This document shows positions 43,889 to 52,407 of a stretch of 64,000 nucleotides of DNA, in pieces. Positions within the stretch are counted from its first letter, which is position 1. The number at the start of each line of letters is the position of its first letter. The notes under the pieces are model-generated. The model saw only the letters and a list, made by a program, of their open reading frames with translations, did not search any database and was not told the origin of the DNA. Source of the stretch: Mesorhizobium sp. INR15 (GTDB lineage Bacteria > Pseudomonadota > Alphaproteobacteria > Rhizobiales > Rhizobiaceae); assembly GCF_015500075.1 (NCBI RefSeq), contig NZ_CP045496.1, forward strand, positions 806,001-870,000. Reading direction: 5' to 3'. The position numbers and the translations under genes are program-made.

Positions 43889-45856
43889 TCAACGTTCGCA
43901 GCTGATTGCTGGGGTTCTGAGCGGCACGGTCATCTTGCAGCAAGGGTAATAGCCACCCTTGTCCTTGTCGGACTTCCTGTAGAAACAGAGCCCGACATCG
44001 ACGGTGTCGCCCGGATAATGGCCGGTGATGCCGATCGTGTATGGTTTTCCAGGAGCATGCGACTGCGGGGTGGTGACCCCGACGCCCGGTGTCCTGGACT
44101 GAGCCTTGATCGAATCGCCGCCAAAGCCGGCATGGTCATGGAGATAGAGATCGGCCTCGAGGCCGGAGGGCGTGCAGAAATATTGGACATCCTCGACATC
44201 AAGACAGGGAGGCAGGTTGCCGGGGGGCGGGAAATCAGGCGGATAGAAGGGTGGCAGATAGCCGCCCGGTATTTCCTCGTAATAGCCGGCACGGCCTTCA
44301 CAAGGATGCCAGACGGCGACGTCGCCGACATGGCCCTCAACCTCGAGGTCCTCGTAATAGCCGTCGAAGTCGACGAACCAGGAGCCGAAAGGCGGCACGT
44401 TGGCCGGCTTGACCAGCTCCGTCGGTGTGACCTGCACACCGTGAATGGCAAACGGCCCGCCGGCGGCGAGCTGATTGGCAAGAGTGGGATTGTCGCGCAA
44501 TTTGTCGCCGGTGTTGACCAGCGTGTCGGTGCAGACCGACGTGTCGAGATTGCCTTCGGCGTCATAGCCATATTGCAGGTCAAGGCCGCCGGCCGACTGC
44601 CTGTTGCCTTGCGGGAAGCCGACCGCGTATTCCTGCGGCACTTCCACCCAGACCGATTCCGTTGCCGGATCGTCGGGATTCTCTCTGAAGTAGCGGATGA
44701 CCTCGCCCTTGCCGGAATCGGCGAACCGGCTGTAGTCGTAGCGGTTTTCGACCGGGCCGCGCTGGGCCAGGTACATGAAGCCCTTGTTGTCGAAGGCGAT
44801 GTCGGTGACAGCGTAGTCCTTGTCGGCCTTGACCGTCAGCTCCCAGCGCGGGTCGCCGGCGAAGGTGCCGTCGCGGGCTATGCCTACCGACCAGATCTCC
44901 GACTTTTCGCCAACCGAGTAGTAGACACGGCCGCCATGGTAGGAGACGGCCCAGACACGGCGCTCGTCCTGGGTGTAGCCCCAGGTGTCAGGATCTTCGG
45001 AATCGAAAGCCGCCCCCTGTATGTCCATCACCGAGCCATCATCGGCGACAGGGGCCAGGCCGTGTGCCGGACGCCCGGCAACGCCATGATCGAAACTGTC
45101 GATCAGCATGCCATTGGCATCGATGCGGTGGATCAGGCCGGTGTCGAGATCGGAGGCGAAGAACTGGCGGTGCGTGGGATCGAAGGTGAGGTTGCCGATG
45201 CCGGGACCGCTGTTGGTTTCGATGTCGGCGAATTTCGAGACCTGACCGGTAATGCCGTCGATTTTCCAGATGGTGCCGGGGCCGCCACCGTTTTCGGTGC
45301 CGAACTGGCCATCCATGAAGGTGGCGCCGGCTATGCCGCGGCGCTGCCGCTCGGGGCGGCCATCCCCGTCGGCGTCGGGGGTGACGATGCGCATGCCGTG
45401 CAGCGATGTCGCGCCGGCATAAAGGTTCGGCACGCCCGACGGAACCCCATTCCGCACGCCGTCATCATAGGTCACGCCGAATACCTGGCCAATCTGCTCG
45501 GCGGCGACCTCGAAAGGTGGCGGCGTGAAGACAACCTGACCCGACGCCGGCCCGCCAAGATGCGAAACGTCGAACACGCGCAAGGTGGCGCGCGTCGTGT
45601 CTATGAAAGTTTCGTCGACCGGATCGACGCCCGGTGGCAGGCCCTGGTCCAAATTGGGAATGGTGGTGCCGGAGAAGCCGGTCACCGCCATCGAGCCGGG
45701 ATAGATGATCTGGGTCTGGGTGTCCTGAGCATGGGCAGCACCGCCCAGCCACAGCCCGACGGAGAGCGCCAGCGCCAGAAATCCGCCCGAGGCCTGGGCG
45801 GCGCGGCGCACATGGCCGGCGGCCGATGACATGAATGAGCCGTGGTCGCGAGACAT
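43889..45856 (-). CDS. Secreted beta-propeller-like protein of unknown function
   Basis: A 655-residue protein from ATG 45856 with an N-terminal signal sequence (GGFLALALSVGLWLGGAAHA, then AQD). Residues about 50-460 contain repeated strands of the propeller type (GTIWKIDGITGQVSKFADIE, RQFFASDLDTGLIHRID, GRVYYSVGEKSEIWSVGIA, DIAFDNKGFMYLAQRG). A proline-rich linker (YLPPFYPPDFPPPGNLPP) leads to a C-terminal domain of about 105 residues with six or more cysteines that resembles a domain in the next gene. The frame is open up to 46147, but a promoter-like TTGACC-N17-TATCGT at 46000-45972 and a poly-G ribosome site support 45856. The next gene starts within 11-89 bp, so they form an operon. Confidence 0.78.
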   Translation of the reverse strand: MSRDHGSFMSSAAGHVRRAAQASGGFLALALSVGLWLGGAAHAQDTQTQIIYPGSMAVTGFSGTTIPNLDQGLPPGVDPVDETFIDTTRATLRVFDVSHLGGPASGQVVFTPPPFEVAAEQIGQVFGVTYDDGVRNGVPSGVPNLYAGATSLHGMRIVTPDADGDGRPERQRRGIAGATFMDGQFGTENGGGPGTIWKIDGITGQVSKFADIETNSGPGIGNLTFDPTHRQFFASDLDTGLIHRIDANGMLIDSFDHGVAGRPAHGLAPVADDGSVMDIQGAAFDSEDPDTWGYTQDERRVWAVSYHGGRVYYSVGEKSEIWSVGIARDGTFAGDPRWELTVKADKDYAVTDIAFDNKGFMYLAQRGPVENRYDYSRFADSGKGEVIRYFRENPDDPATESVWVEVPQEYAVGFPQGNRQSAGGLDLQYGYDAEGNLDTSVCTDTLVNTGDKLRDNPTLANQLAAGGPFAIHGVQVTPTELVKPANVPPFGSWFVDFDGYYEDLEVEGHVGDVAVWHPCEGRAGYYEEIPGGYLPPFYPPDFPPPGNLPPCLDVEDVQYFCTPSGLEADLYLHDHAGFGGDSIKAQSRTPGVGVTTPQSHAPGKPYTIGITGHYPGDTVDVGLCFYRKSDKDKGGYYPCCKMTVPLRTPAISCER

Positions 45857-45971
45857 GGCACTACCCCCGTAGCCTAAGGGAGAACCGTCCGGCGTTGCCG
45901 CTCGAATCAGGGCAAGTCGCGGCGTTCCGGCTCGTTCTTCCCTGATCGAATTGTCTGCTTTCCTCGAAATC

Positions 45972-46000
45972 ACGATACGCCTGCTCTTACGCAGGGTCAA
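45972..46000 (-). promoter_or_regulatory. Probable sigma-70-type promoter of the secreted-protein operon
   Basis: On the minus strand TTGACC (46000-45995) and TATCGT (45977-45972) are separated by exactly 17 bp, about 116 bp upstream of the chosen start codon. It implies that the open frame upstream of 45856 is leader, not protein. The remainder of the 608-bp interval to dnaK holds a small palindrome GAGACTT-TG-AAGTCTC (46075-46090) and the dnaK promoter. Confidence 0.5.
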
Positions 46001-46315
46001 CGGAATCAGCGGAAAGCCCAGCGCATCGACCCCGTCTCTGAAGCGGTGGTCGCGCTGGGCTCCTGTTGGTCCCGGAGACTTTGAAGTCTCAGGGTTTCTG
46101 GTCATGGCGGCTTCCTTTCCGGGCCGCACCATGCGGCACCTGAACATCAGTCGCTGACAGATGCCGAAAGGTTCATGGGGGAAGACCCCGGGGCCGGATA
46201 TCGCGCTTGACCGTCACAGGCCTCCCGCCCGAGCCTGCAAACGGTTCCGGCAGGGCCCGCGGATTGCGTTGGAAGACATTCTCGTGCTTGCCGGTGAGTG
46301 TGGCGCGCAGAATGC

Positions 46316-46344
46316 TTGCGTGCCGCGCAGCCTGTTCTTATATA
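46316..46344 (+). promoter_or_regulatory. Probable dnaK promoter
   Basis: TTGCGT (46316-46321) and TATATA (46339-46344) are separated by 17 bp, about 120 bp upstream of the dnaK start. This is a good sigma-70-type match; I do not see a clear heat-shock sigma-32 promoter or a CIRCE element in the interval. Confidence 0.55.
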
Positions 46345-46464
46345 CGCGCCAAGCCGTTCGGCGCCGGAACGCCGGTTGCCGGAACGGATTTTCTTGTGAA
46401 CAGGGGCTTTCGTCGGAACGCCTGTACGGGTCCTGAGAGCCTGCTTAGCGGAGAGACTAGAAAA

Positions 46465-48381
46465 ATGGCAAAAGTAATCGGTATCGATCTCGGCACCACC
46501 AATTCCTGTATCGCCATCATGGATGGCAAGGAACCCAAGGTAATCGAGAATGCGGAAGGCGCGCGCACGACGCCTTCCATCGTCGCCATCAGTGGCGACG
46601 GCGAACGTCTCGTCGGCCAGCCGGCCAAGCGCCAGGCGGTCACCAATCCTGAAAACACCATCTTCGCGGTCAAGCGCCTGATCGGCCGCCGCTATGACGA
46701 TCCGGTGACGGAGAAGGACAAGAAGCTTGTCCCCTACAAGATCGTCAACGGCGACAATGGCGATGCCTGGGTCGAGGCCGGCGGCAAGAAGCAGTCGCCA
46801 AGCCAGATCTCGGCCATGATCCTGCAGAAGATGAAGGAAACGGCGGAAGCCTATCTCGGCGAGAAGGTCGACAAGGCGGTCATCACCGTTCCGGCTTACT
46901 TCAACGACGCCCAGCGCCAGGCCACCAAGGATGCCGGCAAGATCGCCGGCCTGGAAGTGCTGCGCATCATCAACGAGCCGACGGCGGCAGCCCTTGCCTA
47001 CGGTCTCGACAAAAAGGAAGGCAAGACCATCGCGGTCTATGACCTTGGCGGCGGCACGTTCGACATTTCGGTGCTCGAAATCGGCGACGGCGTGTTTGAG
47101 GTGAAGTCGACCAACGGCGACACCTTCCTCGGCGGCGAAGACTTCGACATGCGCCTGGTCGAGTACCTGGCGGCCGAGTTCAAGAAGGAACAGGGCATCG
47201 ACCTGAAGAACGACAAGCTTGCCCTGCAGCGCCTCAAGGAAGCGGCTGAAAAGGCCAAGATCGAGCTGTCGTCGACGACGCAGACCGAGATCAACCTGCC
47301 CTTCATCACCGCTGACGCGACCGGGCCGAAGCACCTGACGCTGAAGCTCACCCGCGCCAAGTTCGAAAGCCTGGTCGAGGATCTCGTCCAGCGCACGATC
47401 GAGCCCTGCAAGGCCGCGCTGAAGGATGCTGGCCTGAAAGCCGGCGAGATCGACGAGGTCGTCCTGGTCGGCGGCATGACCCGCATGCCCAAGATCCAGG
47501 AGATCGTGAAGCAGTTCTTCGGCAAGGAGCCGCACAAGGGCGTCAACCCCGATGAGGTCGTCGCCCTCGGCGCCGCCATCCAGGCGGGCGTGCTGCAAGG
47601 CGACGTCAAGGACGTGCTGCTGCTCGACGTGACGCCGCTGTCGCTCGGCATCGAGACGCTGGGCGGCGTGTTCACGCGCCTGATCGAACGCAACACGACG
47701 ATCCCGACCAAGAAGAGCCAGGTGTTCTCGACGGCCGAGGATTCGCAGTCGGCCGTGACCATCCGGGTCTTCCAGGGCGAGCGCGAAATGGCCGCCGACA
47801 ACAAGGCGCTTGGCCAGTTCGACCTGGTTGGCATTCCGCCGGCACCGCGCGGCGTGCCGCAGATCGAGGTCACGTTCGACATCGACGCCAATGGCATCGT
47901 CAACGTTTCGGCCAAGGACAAGGGCACGGGCAAGGAGCACCAGATCCGCATCCAGGCGTCGGGCGGTCTTTCGGACGCCGACATCGAGAAGATGGTGAAG
48001 GACGCCGAGGCCAATGCCGAAACCGACAAGAAGCGGCGTGGACTGGTCGAGGCCCGCAATCAGGCCGAGGCGATGCTGCATTCCTCGGAGAAGTCGCTGA
48101 AGGAATTTGGCGACAAGGTCACGGAAGCCGACCGTTCCGCCATCACCGACGCGATCGCGGCGTTGAAGACCGCCAGCGAAGGCGACGACGCAGCCGTGAT
48201 CGAGGCCAAGACGCAGGCGCTCGCCGAAGCTTCGATGAAGCTCGGCCAGGCCATGTACGAGGCTTCGCAGAAGGAAGCGGCGGAAGCCGATGCCAAGGCG
48301 GACGCCGCCAAGGACTCTGACGTGGTCGATGCCGATTTCGAGGAAATCAACGAAGACGACGACAAGAAGAAGTCGGCCTGA
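46465..48381 (+). CDS. dnaK: Chaperone protein DnaK (Hsp70)
   Basis: A 638-residue Hsp70. The N-terminal ATPase starts KVIGIDLGTTNSCIAIMDG and has the phosphate-2 motif VYDLGGGTFDIS; the substrate-binding domain starts after DVTPLSLGIETLGG, and the C terminus ends in an acidic DFEEINEDDD tail. It refolds proteins with DnaJ and GrpE in the cytoplasm. The ATG at 46465 is set by homology; the open frame extends 86 codons upstream through the promoter and is not coding there. dnaJ follows after a terminator. Confidence 0.98.
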   Translation: MAKVIGIDLGTTNSCIAIMDGKEPKVIENAEGARTTPSIVAISGDGERLVGQPAKRQAVTNPENTIFAVKRLIGRRYDDPVTEKDKKLVPYKIVNGDNGDAWVEAGGKKQSPSQISAMILQKMKETAEAYLGEKVDKAVITVPAYFNDAQRQATKDAGKIAGLEVLRIINEPTAAALAYGLDKKEGKTIAVYDLGGGTFDISVLEIGDGVFEVKSTNGDTFLGGEDFDMRLVEYLAAEFKKEQGIDLKNDKLALQRLKEAAEKAKIELSSTTQTEINLPFITADATGPKHLTLKLTRAKFESLVEDLVQRTIEPCKAALKDAGLKAGEIDEVVLVGGMTRMPKIQEIVKQFFGKEPHKGVNPDEVVALGAAIQAGVLQGDVKDVLLLDVTPLSLGIETLGGVFTRLIERNTTIPTKKSQVFSTAEDSQSAVTIRVFQGEREMAADNKALGQFDLVGIPPAPRGVPQIEVTFDIDANGIVNVSAKDKGTGKEHQIRIQASGGLSDADIEKMVKDAEANAETDKKRRGLVEARNQAEAMLHSSEKSLKEFGDKVTEADRSAITDAIAALKTASEGDDAAVIEAKTQALAEASMKLGQAMYEASQKEAAEADAKADAAKDSDVVDADFEEINEDDDKKKSA

Positions 48382-48406
48382 ACCGGTTGACGGCAAGATA
48401 AAGCGG

Positions 48407-48434
48407 AAAGCCCGGCGCAAAGCCGGGCTTTTTT
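48407..48434 (+). terminator. Rho-independent terminator after dnaK
   Basis: AAAGCCCGGC-gcaa-AGCCGGGC followed by six T residues, 26 bp after the dnaK stop. A strong intrinsic terminator or attenuator between dnaK and dnaJ, so dnaJ is probably made at a lower level or from its own promoter. Confidence 0.9.
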
Positions 48435-48587
48435 GCAACTCTGGCTGAAAAAGCACGGGCTTCGCCGAAAAAATGCGGACGCCCTCGCGCCAACACTGGC
48501 ATCCAGGTGCCATCGCACCTAAATCGGAACAGCAATGCCGGCAAAAAGACGCCGTGAAGACGTCGAGCATCCGGACAGCGGGAAAAA

Positions 48588-49718
48588 ATGAAAGCTGATT
48601 TCTACGAAACGCTGGGCGTCCAGAAGGGCGCCGACGAGAAGGAGCTGAAGAGCGCTTTCCGCAAGCTCGCCATGCAGTTCCATCCCGACCGCAATCCCGG
48701 CGATCATTCCTGCGAGCACAAGTTCAAGGAAATCAACGAAGCCTACGAGACGCTGAAGGACCCGCAAAAGCGCGCGGCCTATGACCGCTTCGGTCACGCT
48801 GCCTTCGAGCAGGGCGGCATGAATGGTGGCGCGCAAGGCTTTGGCGCCGGCGGCTTCGCCGACATTTTCGAAGATATTTTCGGCGACATGATGGGCGGGC
48901 GCCAGCGCCGCTCGTCGGGCGGCCGCGAGCGCGGCGCCGACCTGCGCTACAACATGGAAATCTCGCTGGAGGAAGCCTTCGCGGGCAAGACCGCGCAGAT
49001 CCGCGTGCCGGCCTCGATCTCATGCAGTGAATGTTCGGGCAGCGGCGCCAAGCCCGGCACCCAGCCTGTCACCTGCTCGATGTGCAACGGCCACGGCAAG
49101 GTACGCGCCACGCAAGGCTTCTTCTCGATCGAACGCACCTGCCCGCAATGCCATGGCCGCGGCCAGACCATCAAGGACCCGTGCCCGAAATGCGCCGGCC
49201 AGGGCCGCGTCACCGAGGAACGCTCGCTGTCGGTGAACATTCCATCGGGTATCGAGGATGGAACCCGCATCCGGCTTGCCAATGAAGGCGAGGCCGGCTT
49301 GCGCGGCGGACCTTCGGGCGATCTCTATATTTTCCTGGCGGTGAAGCCGCATGAATTCTTCCAGCGCGACGGCGCCGATCTCTACTGCAAAGTGCCGATC
49401 TCGATGACGACGGCAGCGCTTGGCGGCTCGTTCGAGGTAACGACGCTGGACGGCACCCAGACCAAGGTGAAAGTGCCGGAAGGCACACAGAACGGTCGCC
49501 AGTTCCGCCTCAAGGGCAAAGGCATGCCGGTGCTGCGCCAGCCCAATGTCGGCGACCTCTATATCCAGACCGCCGTCGAGACGCCGCAGAGCCTGTCGCG
49601 GCGCCAGCGCGAATTGCTGGAAGAGTTCGAGCAGCTCTCCTCGAAGGACAATTCCCCGCAGTCGAGCGGCTTTTTCGCCCGCATGAAGGATTTCTTCGAA
49701 TCTTTCGGTGAGCGCTGA
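48588..49718 (+). CDS. dnaJ: Chaperone protein DnaJ (Hsp40)
   Basis: A 376-residue type I Hsp40. The J domain (1-70) has the HPD motif in QFHPDRNPGD; a Gly/Phe-rich linker (GAQGFGAGGFADIFEDIFGD) follows; then come four zinc-binding CxxCxGxG repeats (CSECSGSG, CSMCNGHG, CPQCHGRG, CPKCAGQG) and the C-terminal substrate-binding domains. It stimulates DnaK ATP hydrolysis and delivers unfolded clients. ATG 48588 follows a GGGAAAAA stretch. Confidence 0.97.
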   Translation: MKADFYETLGVQKGADEKELKSAFRKLAMQFHPDRNPGDHSCEHKFKEINEAYETLKDPQKRAAYDRFGHAAFEQGGMNGGAQGFGAGGFADIFEDIFGDMMGGRQRRSSGGRERGADLRYNMEISLEEAFAGKTAQIRVPASISCSECSGSGAKPGTQPVTCSMCNGHGKVRATQGFFSIERTCPQCHGRGQTIKDPCPKCAGQGRVTEERSLSVNIPSGIEDGTRIRLANEGEAGLRGGPSGDLYIFLAVKPHEFFQRDGADLYCKVPISMTTAALGGSFEVTTLDGTQTKVKVPEGTQNGRQFRLKGKGMPVLRQPNVGDLYIQTAVETPQSLSRRQRELLEEFEQLSSKDNSPQSSGFFARMKDFFESFGER

Positions 49719-49823
49719 CCGACGACGAAAACTATCTTATCCACGACATTGGCGAGACCATGCCTTGCCTTGGGCTCCGCCGATGCTAAGTACCTTCAAC
49801 GGGGGCGTTGAGGAGAGCTTTGC

Positions 49824-50429
49824 ATGACACGTGGTCCAGGACTGCGGAAGGCGCTAGCCGAGAAGTTCGACGACGAGCTTAAATTCTTCAAAGGCTGGAT
49901 CGACAAGCCGAAGGCGGTCGGCTCGATCGTGCCGACAAGTTCCGTCACCGCGCGCAAGATGGCCTCTGTCGTCAATCCGAAATCCGGCCTGCCGGTGCTC
50001 GAGGTCGGCCCCGGCACCGGCGTCATCACCCGCGCGATCCTTGCGCAGGGCGTGCGGCCCGAAAACCTCTACGCGGTCGAATATTCCACCGATTTTGTCC
50101 GCCACCTGCGCCGGCTCTATCCCGGCATCAATGTCATCGAGGGCGACGCGTTCAACCTCGATGCGACGCTTGGCGACAAGAGCGGCATGATGTTCGATTC
50201 GGTTGTCTCCGGCGTGCCGCTGCTCAACTTTCCGGTTGCCCAGCGCATTGCCTATGTGGAGAGCCTGCTCGACCGCATCCCCATTGGCCGGCCGGTCGTG
50301 CAGCTTACCTACGGGCCGCTGTCGCCGATCCCTCCCGGCCGCGGCAATTATACGGTCAAGCATTTCGACTTCATCATCCGCAACATTCCGCCAACGCAGC
50401 TGTGGATCTATCGGCGCGAAGCGCATTAG
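49824..50429 (+). CDS. pmtA: Phosphatidylethanolamine N-methyltransferase (PmtA type)
   Basis: A 201-residue class I SAM methyltransferase. Motif I is LEVGPGTGVITR (Glu60 to Gly66), preceded by the family's FFKGWIDKPKAVGSIVPTS segment. Size and sequence match the Sinorhizobium-type PmtA, which methylates phosphatidylethanolamine up to phosphatidylcholine at the inner membrane. The ATG at 49824 has GAGGAGAG upstream. It lies 105 bp after dnaJ. A related small methyltransferase acting on another lipid or on rRNA is a less likely alternative. Confidence 0.8.
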   Translation: MTRGPGLRKALAEKFDDELKFFKGWIDKPKAVGSIVPTSSVTARKMASVVNPKSGLPVLEVGPGTGVITRAILAQGVRPENLYAVEYSTDFVRHLRRLYPGINVIEGDAFNLDATLGDKSGMMFDSVVSGVPLLNFPVAQRIAYVESLLDRIPIGRPVVQLTYGPLSPIPPGRGNYTVKHFDFIIRNIPPTQLWIYRREAH

Positions 50430-50490
50430 ATTTTTTTGGCGCAGACGGTTCGCGGATCGCATACTTGGCGATTAACTTGAACGCCCATCA

Positions 50491-50667
50491 CTTCGTCATC
50501 CACGGGCGGAGCAAGGAGCGTCGCGACGCAGCGCAGACCCGAGGATCCATGCCGCGATGTATGGACGCCGCTGCGGTGCGGAATTCTGCTCCGGGGCGCT
50601 CCACGGCCAAGGTCACGGAATGGATCCCAGGGTCTCCGCGACGGAGCTTCGCCCAGTGATGACGAAG
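50491..50667. repeat. Long intergenic palindromic repeat, copy B
   Basis: A 177-bp element, CTTCGTCATCCACGGG to GTGATGACGAAG, in opposite orientation to the copy at 11761-11947. Its reverse complement matches that copy across both outer arms (about 55-60 bp each, two mismatches in the right arm) but lacks 10 bp in the left arm and differs in the centre. It fills most of the gap between pmtA and the FMN reductase; the remaining bases there show no gene. Confidence 0.8.
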
Positions 50668-50759
50668 TCGGGGGGCGCGCCGAATCCCGAATGTTTATAG
50701 CTTCAGCGCGTTGATTTGCTGTGCCTCTGGCTGTACCTGTCCGGGAACAAGGGTGGCCA

Positions 50760-51356
50760 ATGGCAGTGATCCCGAAAATCCTCGTCTTCGCCGGCTCCAA
50801 CCGGACCGGCGCCTACAGCGGCAGGACCGCCGATGTGGCGCAAAAAGAGCTTGCCGTTCAGGGCGCGGAGGTGACCCGCATCTCGCTCCTGGATTATCCC
50901 CTGCCGATCGTCGACGAAGACCTGGAAAGGGAAAAGGGCGTCCCCGAGAACGCCGTGAAACTCGGCCGCCTGATCGCCGTTCATGACGGGTTGCTGATCG
51001 CCACGCCGGAATATAACGGCTCCATCCCACCGCTGCTCAAGAACACGATCGACTGGGTGAGCCGGGTGCGCAGGGACGCCGGTCGGTCGGTCAGGCCGCT
51101 TGCCGGCAAGGTTGCCGGCCTCTGCTCGTCTTCCAACGGTCACTTCGCCGGCATACGCTGCATCAACCATCTGCGCGCCGTGCTTGTGCGCTGCCAGATG
51201 GAAGTGGTGACACCGGAATGCTCGGTGCCTGAGGCTGGCAGCGCCTTTGACGAAAGCGGCAATTTCCATGACGAAAAACTGCACAAATCGATGGAGCATC
51301 TATGCCGAACGCTAATCGAAACCTCGCGCATGCTGTCGATCAGGACCGAACCGTGA
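50760..51356 (+). CDS. NADPH-dependent FMN reductase family protein
   Basis: A 198-residue flavodoxin-fold protein: FMN phosphate loop FAGSNRTGAYSGRTA (about 9-23), TPEYNGSIPPLLKNTIDWVSR (the family signature) and GLCSSSNGHFAGIR. Relatives are chromate, quinone or azo reductases of the SsuE/ArsH-like family. It is soluble and cytoplasmic. It overlaps pyrF by GTGA, so the two are coupled; no functional link between them is obvious. Confidence 0.88.
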   Translation: MAVIPKILVFAGSNRTGAYSGRTADVAQKELAVQGAEVTRISLLDYPLPIVDEDLEREKGVPENAVKLGRLIAVHDGLLIATPEYNGSIPPLLKNTIDWVSRVRRDAGRSVRPLAGKVAGLCSSSNGHFAGIRCINHLRAVLVRCQMEVVTPECSVPEAGSAFDESGNFHDEKLHKSMEHLCRTLIETSRMLSIRTEP

Positions 51357-52063
51357 ATGCCAGCGCCATGCCGGCAAACATGAAGGACAGGCTGATCGTC
51401 GGCCTCGACGTGCCGACCTTGAAGGAGGCCGCGAAGGCCGTGCGCGAACTCGACGGCGTCGTCTCCTTCTACAAGATCGGTTATCAGCTGGCCTTCGCCG
51501 GCGGGCTCGATTTCGCCCGCGAGCTGGCCAGCGGCGGCACGAAGATCTTCCTCGACATGAAGCTGCTCGACATCGACAACACGGTGGCCAAGGGCGTCGA
51601 GAACATCGTCAAGATGGGCATGACCATGCTGACGCTGCACGCCTACCCCAAGACGATGCGGGCGGCGGTGGAAGCGGCCAGGGGCAGCGATCTTTGCTTG
51701 CTTGGCGTCACTGTACTGACTTCCATGGACGAGCAGGACGTGATCGACGCCGGTTATGAATACGACCCGCACACGCTGGTGCTGCGGCGCTCGGAACAGG
51801 CGCTGCACGCCGGGATGGGCGGCATCGTCTGCTCGGCCGGCGAAGCGGCAGCGGTGCGCCGCATCGTCGGGCCCGACATGGCGGTGGTGACGCCGGGAAT
51901 ACGGCCGAGCGGCAGCGACCACGGCGACCAGAAGCGGGTGATGACGCCGGCCGATGCGATCCGCAACGGATCGAGCCATCTGGTGGTCGGACGCCCGATC
52001 GTCGGCGCCGCCGACAGGCGCGAGGCGGCGCAAGCCATCCTGGACGAAATGCGCTCGGCCTGA
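51353..52063 (+). CDS. pyrF: Orotidine 5'-phosphate decarboxylase
   Basis: A 236-residue TIM-barrel enzyme of de novo pyrimidine synthesis, converting OMP to UMP. The catalytic Asp-Lys-Asp array is in IFLDMKLLDIDNT, with VTPGIRPSGSDHGDQKR and the phosphate site VVGRPIVGAADRREAA downstream. I chose the GTG at 51353, which overlaps the previous stop (GTGA) with AGGA upstream; an ATG five codons later is possible. The longer frame upstream lies in the FMN reductase gene. Confidence 0.95.
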   Translation: MNASAMPANMKDRLIVGLDVPTLKEAAKAVRELDGVVSFYKIGYQLAFAGGLDFARELASGGTKIFLDMKLLDIDNTVAKGVENIVKMGMTMLTLHAYPKTMRAAVEAARGSDLCLLGVTVLTSMDEQDVIDAGYEYDPHTLVLRRSEQALHAGMGGIVCSAGEAAAVRRIVGPDMAVVTPGIRPSGSDHGDQKRVMTPADAIRNGSSHLVVGRPIVGAADRREAAQAILDEMRSA

Positions 52064-52090
52064 CGCTCAAGAACAATTTTGGAGGAAACT

Positions 52091-52378
52091 ATGCCCAAGG
52101 GTTACTGGATTGCCCGCGTCGATGTGCGCGACGCGGAAGGCTACAAGGAGTATGTCGCCGCCTCCAAGCTGGCTTTCGACCGGTTCGGTGCCAAATTCCT
52201 GGCGCGGGGCGGTGAGCACGAGAAGGCGGAAGGGGTCGGCCGCGGGCGCAACGTGATCATCGAATTCGAATCGCTCGCCACGGCACATGACTGCTACCAC
52301 TCACCGGAGTACCAGCGTGCCGTCGCCATCCGCCAGAAGGTGGCCGACGGCGAGATCGTTCTGGTCGAAGGCGTCTGA
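52091..52378 (+). CDS. DUF1330 family protein
   Basis: A 95-residue protein (MPKGYWIARVDVRDAEGYKE onward) of the DUF1330 family, a ferredoxin-like dimeric alpha-beta barrel fold with FLARGGEHEKAEG and the VIIEFESLATAHDCYHSPEYQ segment that are typical of the family. Function is unknown. The ATG at 52091 has GGAGGAA at 4-nt spacing. It lies 27 bp after pyrF and is probably co-transcribed with it. Confidence 0.88.
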   Translation: MPKGYWIARVDVRDAEGYKEYVAASKLAFDRFGAKFLARGGEHEKAEGVGRGRNVIIEFESLATAHDCYHSPEYQRAVAIRQKVADGEIVLVEGV

Positions 52379-52407
52379 CGCGTCCCGCTCAGGACGGAAA
52401 CCCGCCT

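Noticed and set aside
43685..45829. A 714-codon plus-strand frame opposite the propeller-like gene
   Set aside because: Long but antisense to a protein with a signal sequence and propeller strands; no ribosome site or family features. High GC content keeps such frames open.
45857..46147. Upstream extension of the propeller-like protein
   Set aside because: A minus-strand promoter-like sequence lies within it, and the signal peptide begins only after 45856.
46207..46464. N-terminal extension of DnaK
   Set aside because: The frame is open, but the region contains a good promoter (46316-46344), and Hsp70 homology begins exactly at ATG 46465.
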